From Sulfurospirillum sp. UBA6790 (GTDB taxonomy: Bacteria; Campylobacterota; Campylobacteria; Campylobacterales; Sulfurospirillaceae): a stretch of DNA of 64,000 nucleotides. Shown one piece after another: positions 42,733 to 50,880 of the stretch. The notes below the pieces were generated by a model. It was given only the letters and a program-made list of their open reading frames with translations, was not told the origin of the DNA and did not search any database. A program made the translations under genes and the position numbers. Location of the stretch: assembly GCA_002452855.1 (NCBI GenBank), contig DKFS01000069.1, positions 1-64,000 on the forward strand, written 5' to 3'. Positions within the stretch are counted from its first letter, which is position 1. Every line of letters begins with the position of its first letter.

Positions 42733-43965
42733 ATGATTTTATGGTGGAAACACTTGGCGCTTTGGAAAAAGATATTTATCGGTCTTTGTTTAGGTCTGAT
42801 AATGGGTCTTTTATTTAAAGATGCCGCACTGATGCTTAAACCTTTGGGGACACTCTTTATCAATCTTATTAAAATGTTAATTGTGCCTCTTATTTTCGTA
42901 ACGCTCGTGACGGGTATCACGTCGATGGAAGACATTAGCAAAATGCGTCGCGTGGGTATCAAAACATTTACGATTTATCTTGTAACGACTGCGATTGCTG
43001 TTGCAATTGGTTTGGCGTTTGGTATTGTGTTTGAACCAGGTTCAGGTGTTTCACTAGAACACGCAAGTGCCATTGCGGCGAAAAAAGCACCACCGCTTAT
43101 CGACACGCTTTTAGCGTTGATTCCGACCAACCCCGTTGAAAGTCTTAACAAAGGCGATATTCTTCAAATCATCGTTTTTGCGGTTATTTTAGGTATTTCC
43201 ATTAACCTTGCAGGCGAAAAAGGCAAACCCGTTGCCGCATTTTTCGAGTCATTTTCAGAGACGATGTTTAAAATGACGGAGCTTGTTATTCGTTTTGCAC
43301 CGATTGGTGTTTTTGGTTTGATGGCATGGGTTTCTGCTTCTTACGGTGTCGATGTTCTTCTAAGTCTTGCTAAAGTCATCGCCTGTGTTTATGTCGCATG
43401 TATCGTGCATATGGCTATTACGATGGGTGGAGGTATCGCGTTCTTAGCAAAACTGAGTCCCATTAAATTTTTTAAAGGTATTCTCTCCGCGCAAAGCGTT
43501 GCATTTACCACAACAAGTAGTTCAGGAACCTTGCCCGTAACCACCAGCAACGTCATTCATAACCTTGGTGTTTCCAAACCAATTGCTAGCTTCGTGCTTC
43601 CCTTGGGTGCAACCATCAATATGGATGGAACGGCGATTTACCAAGGAGTGTGTGCGGTGTTTGTCGCACAGGCGTTTGGTGTTGATCTTAGTTTTGCAAA
43701 CTACATGACCATTATCTTAACGGCAACCTTAGCATCTATCGGTACGGCAGGTGTTCCTGGTGCTGGACTTATCATGCTTTCGTTGGTACTCACTTCAGTG
43801 AATTTACCGTTAGAAGGAATTGCGATTATCGCGGGAATCGATAGAATCTTAGATATGGCGCGTACCACCGTTAATATCACAGGTGATGCGATGACATCGG
43901 TCTTGGTCGCTAAAAGTGAAGGCGAGTTGGACGAGAGCATCTACAACCACACCCCTATCGAATAA
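42733..43965 (+). CDS. Dicarboxylate/amino acid:cation symporter (DAACS family)
   Basis: 410 residues, about eight membrane helices plus hairpins HP1 and HP2. Signature elements: serine-rich TTTSSSGTLPVTTSN (HP1), GATINMDGTAIYQG, IGTAGVPGAGLIMLSLVL (HP2) and DRILDMARTTVNITGD. It imports glutamate, aspartate or C4-dicarboxylates with Na+ or H+. The 257-bp upstream region holds a TATAAT-like box near 42606. Followed by a motif-pair stem-loop. Confidence 0.94.
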   Translation: MILWWKHLALWKKIFIGLCLGLIMGLLFKDAALMLKPLGTLFINLIKMLIVPLIFVTLVTGITSMEDISKMRRVGIKTFTIYLVTTAIAVAIGLAFGIVFEPGSGVSLEHASAIAAKKAPPLIDTLLALIPTNPVESLNKGDILQIIVFAVILGISINLAGEKGKPVAAFFESFSETMFKMTELVIRFAPIGVFGLMAWVSASYGVDVLLSLAKVIACVYVACIVHMAITMGGGIAFLAKLSPIKFFKGILSAQSVAFTTTSSSGTLPVTTSNVIHNLGVSKPIASFVLPLGATINMDGTAIYQGVCAVFVAQAFGVDLSFANYMTIILTATLASIGTAGVPGAGLIMLSLVLTSVNLPLEGIAIIAGIDRILDMARTTVNITGDAMTSVLVAKSEGELDESIYNHTPIE

Positions 43966-43977
43966 TCAACACACCAT

Positions 43978-44009
43978 TTTACATGTAAGGATTTTCCCTT
44001 ACATGTAAA
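43978..44009. terminator. Stem-loop made of two inverted TTTACATGTAA motifs
   Basis: TTTACATGTAAGG and CCTTACATGTAAA form 13-bp perfect arms with a 6-base loop, lying between convergent genes 13 bp after the symporter stop. Likely a bidirectional terminator built from the iterated palindrome. Confidence 0.75.
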
Positions 44010-44025
44010 TGTGAAAACACTCTTG

Positions 44026-44526
44026 CTATAACACAAATTTTTTCGCGTTAGGCATCACAAGAAAATAACCAGCTGCCGCTAAAATCATCAGATTTATTAG
44101 CGTTGAAAAATCAAGTGTCACTAAAAACACGATAACGCCTAAAATCGAAATAGCGTTAAAGATACTCATATGGATAAACATCACATTTGCATACGCTTTT
44201 CTAAAAGCATTGAACGCATCATCGGCAGTCTCAAACGTCTGCGTTGCCATTTTCCCAACCAACTTCGCGTAGGAGGATTTGAAGTGAATAATACCAAACG
44301 CTAAGAGCAAAAATGCCGCGCCATACACAAAGATAATCGCGTCAATCCCCATGAAAAACGGCGTGTGTAAAAATGCAGGCGTACGCGGTGCTTTAAAATT
44401 TCCTTGCGTCATAATCATATAGCACACCATCATATAAACGCCTAACGAACTGAGCATCGTCACCCAAACAATCATCAAAGTATTCAGGCTTTTTTTCGCA
44501 TCGGAAGAGAGTGTCTTATTCATCAT
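44026..44526 (-). CDS. Membrane protein of unknown function, four helices
   Basis: 166 residues with four hydrophobic segments (about 14-36, 57-80, 110-135, 140-160). The central hydrophilic loop KMATQTFETADDAFNAFRKAYANVMFIHM is unusual. The family is not recognised with certainty. Start chosen at the ATG pair following AAAGGG; the ten-residue longer frame lacks an RBS. Confidence 0.55.
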   Translation of the reverse strand: MMNKTLSSDAKKSLNTLMIVWVTMLSSLGVYMMVCYMIMTQGNFKAPRTPAFLHTPFFMGIDAIIFVYGAAFLLLAFGIIHFKSSYAKLVGKMATQTFETADDAFNAFRKAYANVMFIHMSIFNAISILGVIVFLVTLDFSTLINLMILAAAGYFLVMPNAKKFVL

Positions 44527-44651
44527 TGTCCCTTTTGAGTAATATTTTAAAGTCAATTATACATAAATGCTTTTGGTTTTACATGTAAAGTTCATGTGAA
44601 CCTTTTCCAAGATGCTATAATCGCAACTTACGTTACATGTAAAGGGATTTC

Positions 44652-45050
44652 ATGCAAAAACTACAACACTTTTTTGAAGAAAATGACCGATTTGCGAAAC
44701 TTTTGGGCTTTAGGGTTGAAGCGTTTGAAAAAGGCTCAGCGACAGTCAGTGCCGTGATTCAAGAAGAGCATCTCAATGCAGCCAATGTTGTGCATGGAGG
44801 TTTTTTATTTTCTTTAGCCGATTATGCGTTTGCCCTAGCGTCCAACTCGCACAACATTCTCTCGCTCTCCATCAGCTCAAATATTATGTTTCAAAAAGCC
44901 AAGCCAAGTGGCATTCTTTTCGCGTATGCTAAAGAGCTGAGTGATGGAAAGAAAATCGCCACCTATGAAGTGCGCATTTGTGATGAACAAGAGAGCATCA
45001 TCGCAACCTTTACGGGGACGGTGTATCGCAAAGAAGTGAGCGTTCTTTAG
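44652..45050 (+). CDS. PaaI-type hot-dog thioesterase
   Basis: 132 residues with the hot-dog pattern: GFRVEAFEKGSATVSAVIQEEHLNAANVVHGGFLFSLADYAFALASN, where N-x-x-x-x-V-H-G-G and the Asp in LADYAF are the catalytic/binding residues. It hydrolyses acyl- or aryl-CoA. A TTACATGTAAA copy overlaps its RBS (44633-44643) and another lies 3 bases after its stop. Confidence 0.88.
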   Translation: MQKLQHFFEENDRFAKLLGFRVEAFEKGSATVSAVIQEEHLNAANVVHGGFLFSLADYAFALASNSHNILSLSISSNIMFQKAKPSGILFAYAKELSDGKKIATYEVRICDEQESIIATFTGTVYRKEVSVL

Positions 45051-45066
45051 CCTTTACATGTAAAAC

Positions 45067-45738
45067 TTAACGGCTTTCGCCAAGGCGCTCTAGCGCGTCA
45101 ATATCATTCCCCGTAATCACATCTCTATGATCTTCGATGGTTTGAATCGGCCAGTTCCACCATTGAATCTTCAACAATCGCTTGATGGTCTCATCATCAA
45201 ATCGTTTTTTAACCATCCTTGCGGGATTGCCTGCCACGATAGTGTAAGGTTCGACGTCATGGGTGACAACGGATTTTGCACCGATAATAGCGCCATCGCC
45301 GATGGTAACACCTGGCATAAGGATCGCATCAAGTCCTATCCAAACATCATTGCCTATCACCATATCGCCTCTGTTTTTCGATGCTTCAAACATAGCGACA
45401 ATCTCTTCGCTGGTTGTTTGAGAGGTCATTCTAAAATTGGCAAAAGGGTATGTCGAAAAACCGCTCATTGCGTGATTTGCCGAACTGGTGATGAAGCGTA
45501 CACCATGCGCAATTTGAACAAACTTACCGATGATAAGACGGTCTAAACTGAGCGCAAACAGATACGGTGCAAGAAAACTCGCATAGTCTTCCAACACATC
45601 AAAATTGTGATAATAACTAAACTCGCCCACGCTGATGCGCGGATGATTGATCACTTCTTTGAGATGAACAACCTGCTTAATTTCCGTGCCATCAGGCATA
45701 CGCATCGGGTATTTTTTCGTGCTATTTAGTAAATACAT
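45067..45738 (-). CDS. Hexapeptide-repeat acetyltransferase (Vat/CatB type)
   Basis: 223 residues. Left-handed beta-helix repeats are obvious ([53 protein letters not shown]) and the xenobiotic-acetyltransferase features [13 protein letters not shown] and [11 protein letters not shown] are present. The family includes streptogramin/chloramphenicol acetyltransferases but many members act on unknown small molecules; resistance should not be assumed. It is 9 bp downstream of a marR gene, forming an operon. Confidence 0.88.
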   Translation of the reverse strand: MYLLNSTKKYPMRMPDGTEIKQVVHLKEVINHPRISVGEFSYYHNFDVLEDYASFLAPYLFALSLDRLIIGKFVQIAHGVRFITSSANHAMSGFSTYPFANFRMTSQTTSEEIVAMFEASKNRGDMVIGNDVWIGLDAILMPGVTIGDGAIIGAKSVVTHDVEPYTIVAGNPARMVKKRFDDETIKRLLKIQWWNWPIQTIEDHRDVITGNDIDALERLGESR

Positions 45739-45747
45739 AGCTCTTCC

Positions 45748-46161
45748 TTAACGTATTTTGGCGATAATCGCTAAACACTGCTCCATACTTTTTGTGTCTA
45801 AAGCACCCAAAAAAGCCTTCGCAGATTCTTGCACGCTCTGCGTAGCATTGGTAAAAAGCTCTAAACCCACAGAGGTTAGCTTCACCAAACTCACACGGGC
45901 ATCGCGCTCATTTTGCTCTTTTCCCACGATGTTTAACTTCTCCATCGGATTTAAAAGCCTCGTAATTCCGGATGCACTCATGTTTGTCTTTTCCGCCAAA
46001 TCAATTCTTCGCATCGATTGATTCGTTGTTTTGGATAACTCGTACATCACCAGATATTCGGAAAACGATATACCATGCAGACTTAAACATCTGTCCATCA
46101 TTTTTGCTATTTTTGCATAGGCTGAAGATAATCCGAGGATAAATTCAAATGTTTGATTCAT
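45748..46161 (-). CDS. MarR-family regulator
   Basis: 137 residues: winged helix with LSKTTNQSMRRIDLAEKTNMSASGITRLLNPMEKLNIV and the wing NERDARVSLVKLT. Probably represses itself and the acetyltransferase gene downstream. The RBS (AAGGAAAT) and AT-rich promoter lie at 46162-46200. Ligand unknown, often a phenolic compound. Confidence 0.9.
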   Translation of the reverse strand: MNQTFEFILGLSSAYAKIAKMMDRCLSLHGISFSEYLVMYELSKTTNQSMRRIDLAEKTNMSASGITRLLNPMEKLNIVGKEQNERDARVSLVKLTSVGLELFTNATQSVQESAKAFLGALDTKSMEQCLAIIAKIR

Positions 46162-46221
46162 TTTATTTCCTTGCTATATATTTGAGCTAGCAAGTATATA
46201 GCAAATACTTTTCCGTGTCAA

Positions 46222-46302
46222 GAGCACCAAAGGTGCTTGGGCACTCTGCACAAGTGTACCCAGCGTTAGCGTAGCTTTTAGAGCTTTGCTTTAAAAGCGT
46301 GT
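46222..46302 (+). repeat. Structured dispersed repeat, copy B
   Basis: Second copy of the element at 14966. Hairpin 1 is GCACC-AAA-GGTGC; the middle stem TGGGCACT pairs with AGTG..CCCA; hairpin 3 is CTTTTA-GAGC-TTT-GCTT-TAAAAG, where both stem sides differ from copy A in a compensatory way. The linker CCCAGCGTTAGCGTAG is conserved. It lies between two minus-strand genes and ends exactly at the LysE stop codon, in the opposite orientation to them. Confidence 0.7.
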
Positions 46303-46932
46303 CTATCCAAACGCCAACCAGATGCCCACACCTATCATCAGTGTGCCGGCAACACGGTTCATGAGTTTGACATTGTCACTTTTTTGCAAAAACTTTCTGA
46401 GTGTATTGCCACCGCTTGCATAAAGGACAAGGCAGATAAATTCCAGACTTAAAATAATCACTAACAACACAGAAACTTGCGGAATCAGTGGGCGCGCTTG
46501 GTTGATAAAGGGCGGTAAAAGTGCGATAAAAAATGCCCAACCTTTTGGATTGGCGATGGCGGTGATGAAACCTTGAAACGCTAAAGCGCGATTGGAGATA
46601 CTGACAGAACATTCGGTTTTTGACAGTGCCATTTTGCCGCGATTGAGCCACATTTGAATGCCAAGATAGCCCAAATACGTTCCACCGACATATTTAAAAA
46701 TCGTAAAAATATCGGGATGATTGACCATAATCGCCGCAACTCCAATGACCGAAGAGAGTGCCACGATACCAACACCCACAAGCTCTCCTGCCATCATGGC
46801 AAAAGTGCGCTTCAAACCGATGCTCATGCCAAGGCTCATCGCAAGCGTCATGCACATGCCCGGTGTCACCGAAACAAAGAAAAAAGTCGGAAGAAAAATC
46901 GCCATAATGGAAAAATCAATCGCAGATAGCAC
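46303..46932 (-). CDS. LysE/RhtB-family exporter
   Basis: About 209 residues, six membrane helices. Family motif FFFVSVTPGMCMTLAMSLGMSIGLKRTFAMMAGELVG, and NPKGWAFFIALLPPFI in the middle. It exports amino acids or small metabolites. I prefer the GTG at 46932 with AAAGGA upstream; the ATG at 46947 would lie almost directly at the predicted transcript start (TATAAT at about 46965). Monocistronic. Confidence 0.85.
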   Translation of the reverse strand: MLSAIDFSIMAIFLPTFFFVSVTPGMCMTLAMSLGMSIGLKRTFAMMAGELVGVGIVALSSVIGVAAIMVNHPDIFTIFKYVGGTYLGYLGIQMWLNRGKMALSKTECSVSISNRALAFQGFITAIANPKGWAFFIALLPPFINQARPLIPQVSVLLVIILSLEFICLVLYASGGNTLRKFLQKSDNVKLMNRVAGTLMIGVGIWLAFG

Positions 46933-47067
46933 ATCGCATCCTTTCATCTAAAAAAGAATTATACCCCATGTTTTCTTTCTGAAGAAGAGACGTTAATGTT
47001 AGAGCATTTCATTTAATTTTAAAAAAGTTTCGTACAATAAGGTATCAATTTACACAAAAGGCAATCT

Positions 47068-47733
47068 ATGAAGGTAGCAGAGGCACTCAGAGAGCGAAAA
47101 TCCACACGCGCTTTTCTAAAAAAAGAGGTTTCACAAACACTCATCCAATCCATACTCGACGATGCCAAACATGCACCCTCAGGTGTCAATATGCAACCGT
47201 GGCACGTGTGTGTTGTGAGCGGCGAGAAAAAGTGTACCCTTCAAAATTGCATTATTGAAGCATTTGAACAGGGACACACTGAGGTTATGGACTACGCTTA
47301 TTATCCGTCCACATGGGAAGAACCTTATAAAAGCAGGCGCAAAGAGACAGGACTTTTGATGTACTCCACACTGGGCATTAGCAAAGAGGACAAAGAGCGA
47401 CAAAAAGAGCAATGGAAGCTCAACTACCGCGCATTTGACGCTCCTGTGGTGCTCTTCTTTTTTATCGATGCTACTTTAGAGAAAGGCTCGTATCTGGATT
47501 ATGGGATGTTTTTACAATCACTCATGCTCAGTGCCGCAGAAAAAGGGCTCGCTACCTGCCCGCAAGCCGCGTTGGCAGAGTACCCAAGCATCGTGAAAAA
47601 AGCTCTAGACATCGCACCAAACATGCTTTTACTCTGTGGTATTGCTTTGGGCTACGAAGATAAAGAAGCCCTCATTAATTCCTACCGAACACCCCGCATC
47701 GCGCTCGAAGAGTTCGTAACGTTTTACATGTAA
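47068..47733 (+). CDS. Nitroreductase-family flavoprotein
   Basis: 221 residues: FMN-binding RERKSTRAFLKKEV at the start, DAKHAPSGVNMQPWHVCVVSG, and GLATCPQAALAEYP with LLLCGIALGYED near the C-terminus. NfnB/FRase-type; it reduces nitroaromatics, quinones or unsaturated compounds. The C-terminal codons form one arm of the motif-pair stem-loop 47721-47751. Confidence 0.88.
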   Translation: MKVAEALRERKSTRAFLKKEVSQTLIQSILDDAKHAPSGVNMQPWHVCVVSGEKKCTLQNCIIEAFEQGHTEVMDYAYYPSTWEEPYKSRRKETGLLMYSTLGISKEDKERQKEQWKLNYRAFDAPVVLFFFIDATLEKGSYLDYGMFLQSLMLSAAEKGLATCPQAALAEYPSIVKKALDIAPNMLLLCGIALGYEDKEALINSYRTPRIALEEFVTFYM

Positions 47734-47751
47734 TCTTTTTACATGTAAAAC
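47721..47751. terminator. Stem-loop made of two inverted palindrome copies at the nitroreductase stop
   Basis: GTTTTACATGTAA (including the stop codon) and TTACATGTAAAAC form perfect 13-bp arms with a 5-base loop. Located between convergent genes. Same architecture as 43978-44009. Confidence 0.75.
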
Positions 47752-47770
47752 ATTACATCCTCATTATACG

Positions 47771-47995
47771 TTAGGAGAGTTTCTGTTTGATTTTTTCAAA
47801 CGTCTCCTCGTCGATTTCACCTCGTGCAAAACGTTTGCGCGCAATCTCCAATGCTTCATCTTCTTTGTCTTTAGAGCGATGATGGCACGAACTACAACCG
47901 CGCATCATAAAAAAAATGAACACCAACAAAAGAGGAAAAATAAATACCCACGGCATGAAAAAACCATGCCCAAACATCCAGTCGTGCACATACAT
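47771..47995 (-). CDS. Small membrane protein with SHOCT domain
   Basis: 74 residues: one membrane helix (FFMPWVFIFPLLLVFIFFMM), a CSSCHHRS cysteine/histidine cluster, then the SHOCT motif ALEIARKRFARGEIDEETFEKIKQKL. The start at 47995 has AAGGAG six bases upstream. SHOCT proteins are thought to mediate oligomerisation; the role is unknown. The Cys/His patch just after the helix might bind metal. Confidence 0.8.
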   Translation of the reverse strand: MYVHDWMFGHGFFMPWVFIFPLLLVFIFFMMRGCSSCHHRSKDKEDEALEIARKRFARGEIDEETFEKIKQKLS

Positions 47996-48142
47996 AAAAT
48001 GCTCCTTGGGATTTGATACACTCATTGTAGTACTTCTGCATAAATGAAATGTTAATTACGTATATTACATATTATTTTCTAGCCAGTGCTACGTCTTTTG
48101 CAGATTTTGAAGTACAATATGCAAAAAATAAAAGGCAAACGT

Positions 48143-48601
48143 ATGCGATTACTTGGCAATATCATCTGGTTTCTTTTCGGCGGTGTTTTTATGGGGCTGG
48201 CATGGTGGTTTTTCGGACTCATCGCTCTTTTTAGTATCGTCGGAATTCCATGGGCAAAGGCTTGTTTTATCATCGGTCAGTTTACCTTTTTTCCGTTTGG
48301 AAAAGAAGCTGTAAGTCGAAAAGCATTGCATCAAAAAGAGGACATCGGCACGGGAACACTGGGATTTATCGGCAATGTCATCTGGTTTATTTTCGCAGGG
48401 TTTTGGTTGGCTATCGGTCACATTGTCTCCGCATTTGCGTGTGCTATCACCATCATCGGTATTCCTTTTGCCATCCAGCACCTCAAACTCATCGGCATCT
48501 CTTTAGCACCTATTGGCATGACGATTGTCGATAAAGAGGTTGCGAATGTGCTGTATCAAAAAGAGGCGGAAGCGTTTGTCAATCAATCCCAAAACCGCTA
48601 A
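48143..48601 (+). CDS. YccF-domain membrane protein
   Basis: 152 residues made of two repeats of the YccF/DUF307 unit: NIIWFLFGGVFMGLAWWFFGLIALFSIVGIPWAKACF and NVIWFIFAGFWLAIGHIVSAFACAITIIGIPFAIQHLKL. About four membrane helices. Function unknown. Start at 48143 matches the family; the upstream extension is not conserved. Confidence 0.9.
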   Translation: MRLLGNIIWFLFGGVFMGLAWWFFGLIALFSIVGIPWAKACFIIGQFTFFPFGKEAVSRKALHQKEDIGTGTLGFIGNVIWFIFAGFWLAIGHIVSAFACAITIIGIPFAIQHLKLIGISLAPIGMTIVDKEVANVLYQKEAEAFVNQSQNR

Positions 48602-48698
48602 AGTGAAACTTCGAGAAAATTGTTACACACAAACTTTATTAATCGTATGATTATTTAGGAGTATAATTTTCCTAATATAATTTTAGTAAGGATTATAA

Positions 48699-49202
48699 AT
48701 GTTTACCATTTTAGTCGCAAGTTTGAATGAAAATATGAAGTTGGCGCAAAGAATTCAAAAAAATTTAGATGCTATGAATGTTAAAAGCGAAATCATCAAC
48801 CTTATCACATTAAACGTCACGATGTACGATACCGACAAAGAAGCCAAGGAAGGCATTCCCGCGTCCATTTTAGCACTTGCTGAAACAATGAAAAATGCTT
48901 CAGGCTACATCGTCGTCGCACCCGAGTACAACTACTCCATTCCACCCGTTTTGACCAATGTTGTCGCATGGTTATCCAGAAATGGCGAGAGTTTTCGCGA
49001 ACTCTTCACACTCAAATGCGTCCAACTTGCCACCCACTCTGGAAGCGGTGGAAATGATGTCTGCAACGCGATGCGCACACAGTTCTCAAAATTAGGCGCC
49101 CTCGTCGCACCACGCGAAATCATCACAGCCTATGAAAAAAATATCGAAGAAGGAAGTTTAAACCGTATCTTGACGCAGTTTGTAGGAATTGCGCAAAAGT
49201 AA
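48699..49202 (+). CDS. NAD(P)H-dependent FMN reductase family protein
   Basis: 167 residues, flavodoxin-like. Opening FTILVASLNENMKLAQRI is the phosphate-binding loop region; APEYNYSIPPVLTNVVAWLSR is the diagnostic P-E-Y-N motif. It reduces flavins, quinones or azo compounds. RBS AAGGA. Convergent with the luciferase-like gene across a terminator. Confidence 0.88.
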   Translation: MFTILVASLNENMKLAQRIQKNLDAMNVKSEIINLITLNVTMYDTDKEAKEGIPASILALAETMKNASGYIVVAPEYNYSIPPVLTNVVAWLSRNGESFRELFTLKCVQLATHSGSGGNDVCNAMRTQFSKLGALVAPREIITAYEKNIEEGSLNRILTQFVGIAQK

Positions 49203-49236
49203 TCGTCATTTTTTCTTTACATGTAAAGGCTAAACA

Positions 49237-49272
49237 GGCTACTTTAAATAATGAAAACTATTTAAAGTAGCC
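49237..49272. terminator. 14-bp stem-loop between convergent flavin-enzyme genes
   Basis: GGCTACTTTAAATA pairs perfectly with TATTTAAAGTAGCC around an 8-base loop; a TTTACATGTAAA copy (49216) lies just before. Acts for both convergent transcripts. The GGCTACTTT string recurs in the hairpin at 50804. Confidence 0.8.
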
Positions 49273-49281
49273 TATTCTATC

Positions 49282-50280
49282 TCACTCAAACCAAACCCCA
49301 GAAATCAACTCATACGATTTTATTTTCTCTTCTGGGTCGTGTATCATCGAGTGTATCATCACTTCATTGGCACCTGTTCGCTCTATTAGGCTTTCAAGTT
49401 TTTCTTTCACAAATTCAGGCGTTCCCCAGATGGACTCTCTGGTTTTATGGCGTATGCTCTTTTCTTCCCACTCTTTCCATAAGCTATTCATATCGTGTGT
49501 TGGTTTACACAATTTGGCATTATCGCCACGTTGAAGGTGCAGGAACTTTTGAAGTTCACTGGTCGCTAAATAGTGAGCTTGCTCCGTTGTTTCGGCACAG
49601 ACAAGATTGATGCAGATGATGATATAAGGCTCTTGCAATAAAGACGAGGGTTTAAAATTGTCACGGTAAAGCCTGATGGCGTCTTCCATGTCACCCGGTG
49701 CGAAGTGTGAGGCAAAGGCGAAAGGTAAACCTTTGTGTGCGGCTAATTGTGCGCTAAAGGTGCTTGAGCCCAGTAACCAAATGGGGATATTAAGTCCATA
49801 ACCCGGCACCGCTTTGATGCCTTTTGCGCCTGCTTGGTTTGATAAATAGTATTGTAACTCTTCAAGCATCCTAGGAAAATCCGAGCCGTCATTGTTGGGG
49901 TCGCGTCTGAGGGCTAGCATGGTTTGTCTGTCTGTCCCCGGCGCTCTTCCTAAGCCTAAGTCAATTCTATTGGGGTACAAAGATTCTAGCGTTCCAAATT
50001 GTTCGGCAATGACGAGTGGTGCATGGTTGGGGAGCATAATGCCGCCAGAGCCTATCCGAATTGTTTGCGTGTGTGCGCCGATGTAACTGAGCACAACCGA
50101 GGTTGCGGCACTGGCAATTCCGCTAAAATTGTGATGCTCTGCGACCCAATAACGCGTATAGCCAAACGCTTCGACACTTTGAGCCAATTTTGTACTGTTT
50201 TCTATGGCTTGTGCGATGCTAAAGCCCTCGCCTACGGGAATTAAATCTAAAACCGATAAGGGAATTTTTTTAGAGTTCAT
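49282..50280 (-). CDS. Luciferase-like flavin-dependent monooxygenase (MsnO8/YhbW-like)
   Basis: 332 residues, TIM-barrel. Motifs: PLSVLDLIPVGEG, YTRYWVAEHHNFSGIASAATSVVLSYIGA, RIGSGGIMLPNHAPLVIAEQFGTLE and RIDLGLGRAPGTD. Related proteins are LLM-class oxidoreductases of unknown substrate. Start at 50280 (RBS GGAGAG); four extra residues upstream are unlikely. Confidence 0.9.
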   Translation of the reverse strand: MNSKKIPLSVLDLIPVGEGFSIAQAIENSTKLAQSVEAFGYTRYWVAEHHNFSGIASAATSVVLSYIGAHTQTIRIGSGGIMLPNHAPLVIAEQFGTLESLYPNRIDLGLGRAPGTDRQTMLALRRDPNNDGSDFPRMLEELQYYLSNQAGAKGIKAVPGYGLNIPIWLLGSSTFSAQLAAHKGLPFAFASHFAPGDMEDAIRLYRDNFKPSSLLQEPYIIICINLVCAETTEQAHYLATSELQKFLHLQRGDNAKLCKPTHDMNSLWKEWEEKSIRHKTRESIWGTPEFVKEKLESLIERTGANEVMIHSMIHDPEEKIKSYELISGVWFE

Positions 50281-50455
50281 ATTTCTCTCCAATTAGAAGC
50301 AAGTTCTTCCACTATAATCAAATAAAATTAGAGTAACATTACCCAAAAATCTAACGTTTGAAATTTCAGCTCTTTTAGTACCTATTCTTTTATTGACGCT
50401 TTGCTACAATGCTTTTTCACTCAAAATCTTTACATGTAAAAGGTAAACGTACCGT

Positions 50456-50794
50456 ATGAAAATTTTCTTATGCTTTATTTTTGTCAGTTTTCAACTCTTC
50501 GCAGGCACGCCCGTATGTGACTCGGGCAAAGTCATCAAACTTCTACGTGATGACAACGTAGGCAACCGCCATCAGCGTTTTATCATCAAGCTGTCTTCGG
50601 GCAAAACGCTCTTAATCGCCCATAATATTGACATCGCTCCTAAAGTTACACCGTTGCAAGAAGGCGGAGTTATAAAGTTTTGTGGGGATTTAGAAACCAA
50701 TGACAAAGGCGGCGTCATTCACTGGACACACCACGACCCGCACAATCGCCATGTCGGTGGTTTTTTGGAGTATAACGGCAAACGGTATGAGTAA
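50456..50794 (+). CDS. DUF3465-family secreted protein
   Basis: 112 residues with a signal peptide (ends LFA-G). The mature domain GKVIKLLRDDNVGNRHQRFIIKLSSGKTLLIAHNIDIAP and the ending GGVIHWTHHDPHNRHVGGFLEYNGKRYE match DUF3465, an OB-fold-like family with a conserved W-T-H-H-D-P. Function unknown. A TTTACATGTAAA copy is immediately upstream of the gene. Confidence 0.85.
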   Translation: MKIFLCFIFVSFQLFAGTPVCDSGKVIKLLRDDNVGNRHQRFIIKLSSGKTLLIAHNIDIAPKVTPLQEGGVIKFCGDLETNDKGGVIHWTHHDPHNRHVGGFLEYNGKRYE

Positions 50795-50803
50795 AAAAAG
50801 TAC

Positions 50804-50866
50804 GGGCTACTTCGCATAGTTTTTTGATTGAAACTTTTTTACATGTAAAACGATAAAAAGTAGCCC
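50804..50866. terminator. Long stem-loop with the palindrome motif inside its loop
   Basis: GGGCTACTT (50804-50812) pairs with AAGTAGCCC (50858-50866); a TTTACATGTAAA copy (50838) sits in the loop. Lies between convergent genes. The stem sequence resembles that of 49237-49272, so these may be variants of one terminator. Confidence 0.5.
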
Positions 50867-50880
50867 TTTTGATGCACCTT

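Noticed and set aside
45067..45738. Calling the hexapeptide acetyltransferase an antibiotic-resistance gene (vat/cat)
   Set aside because: The fold is shared by many enzymes of unknown substrate; sequence alone does not show resistance.
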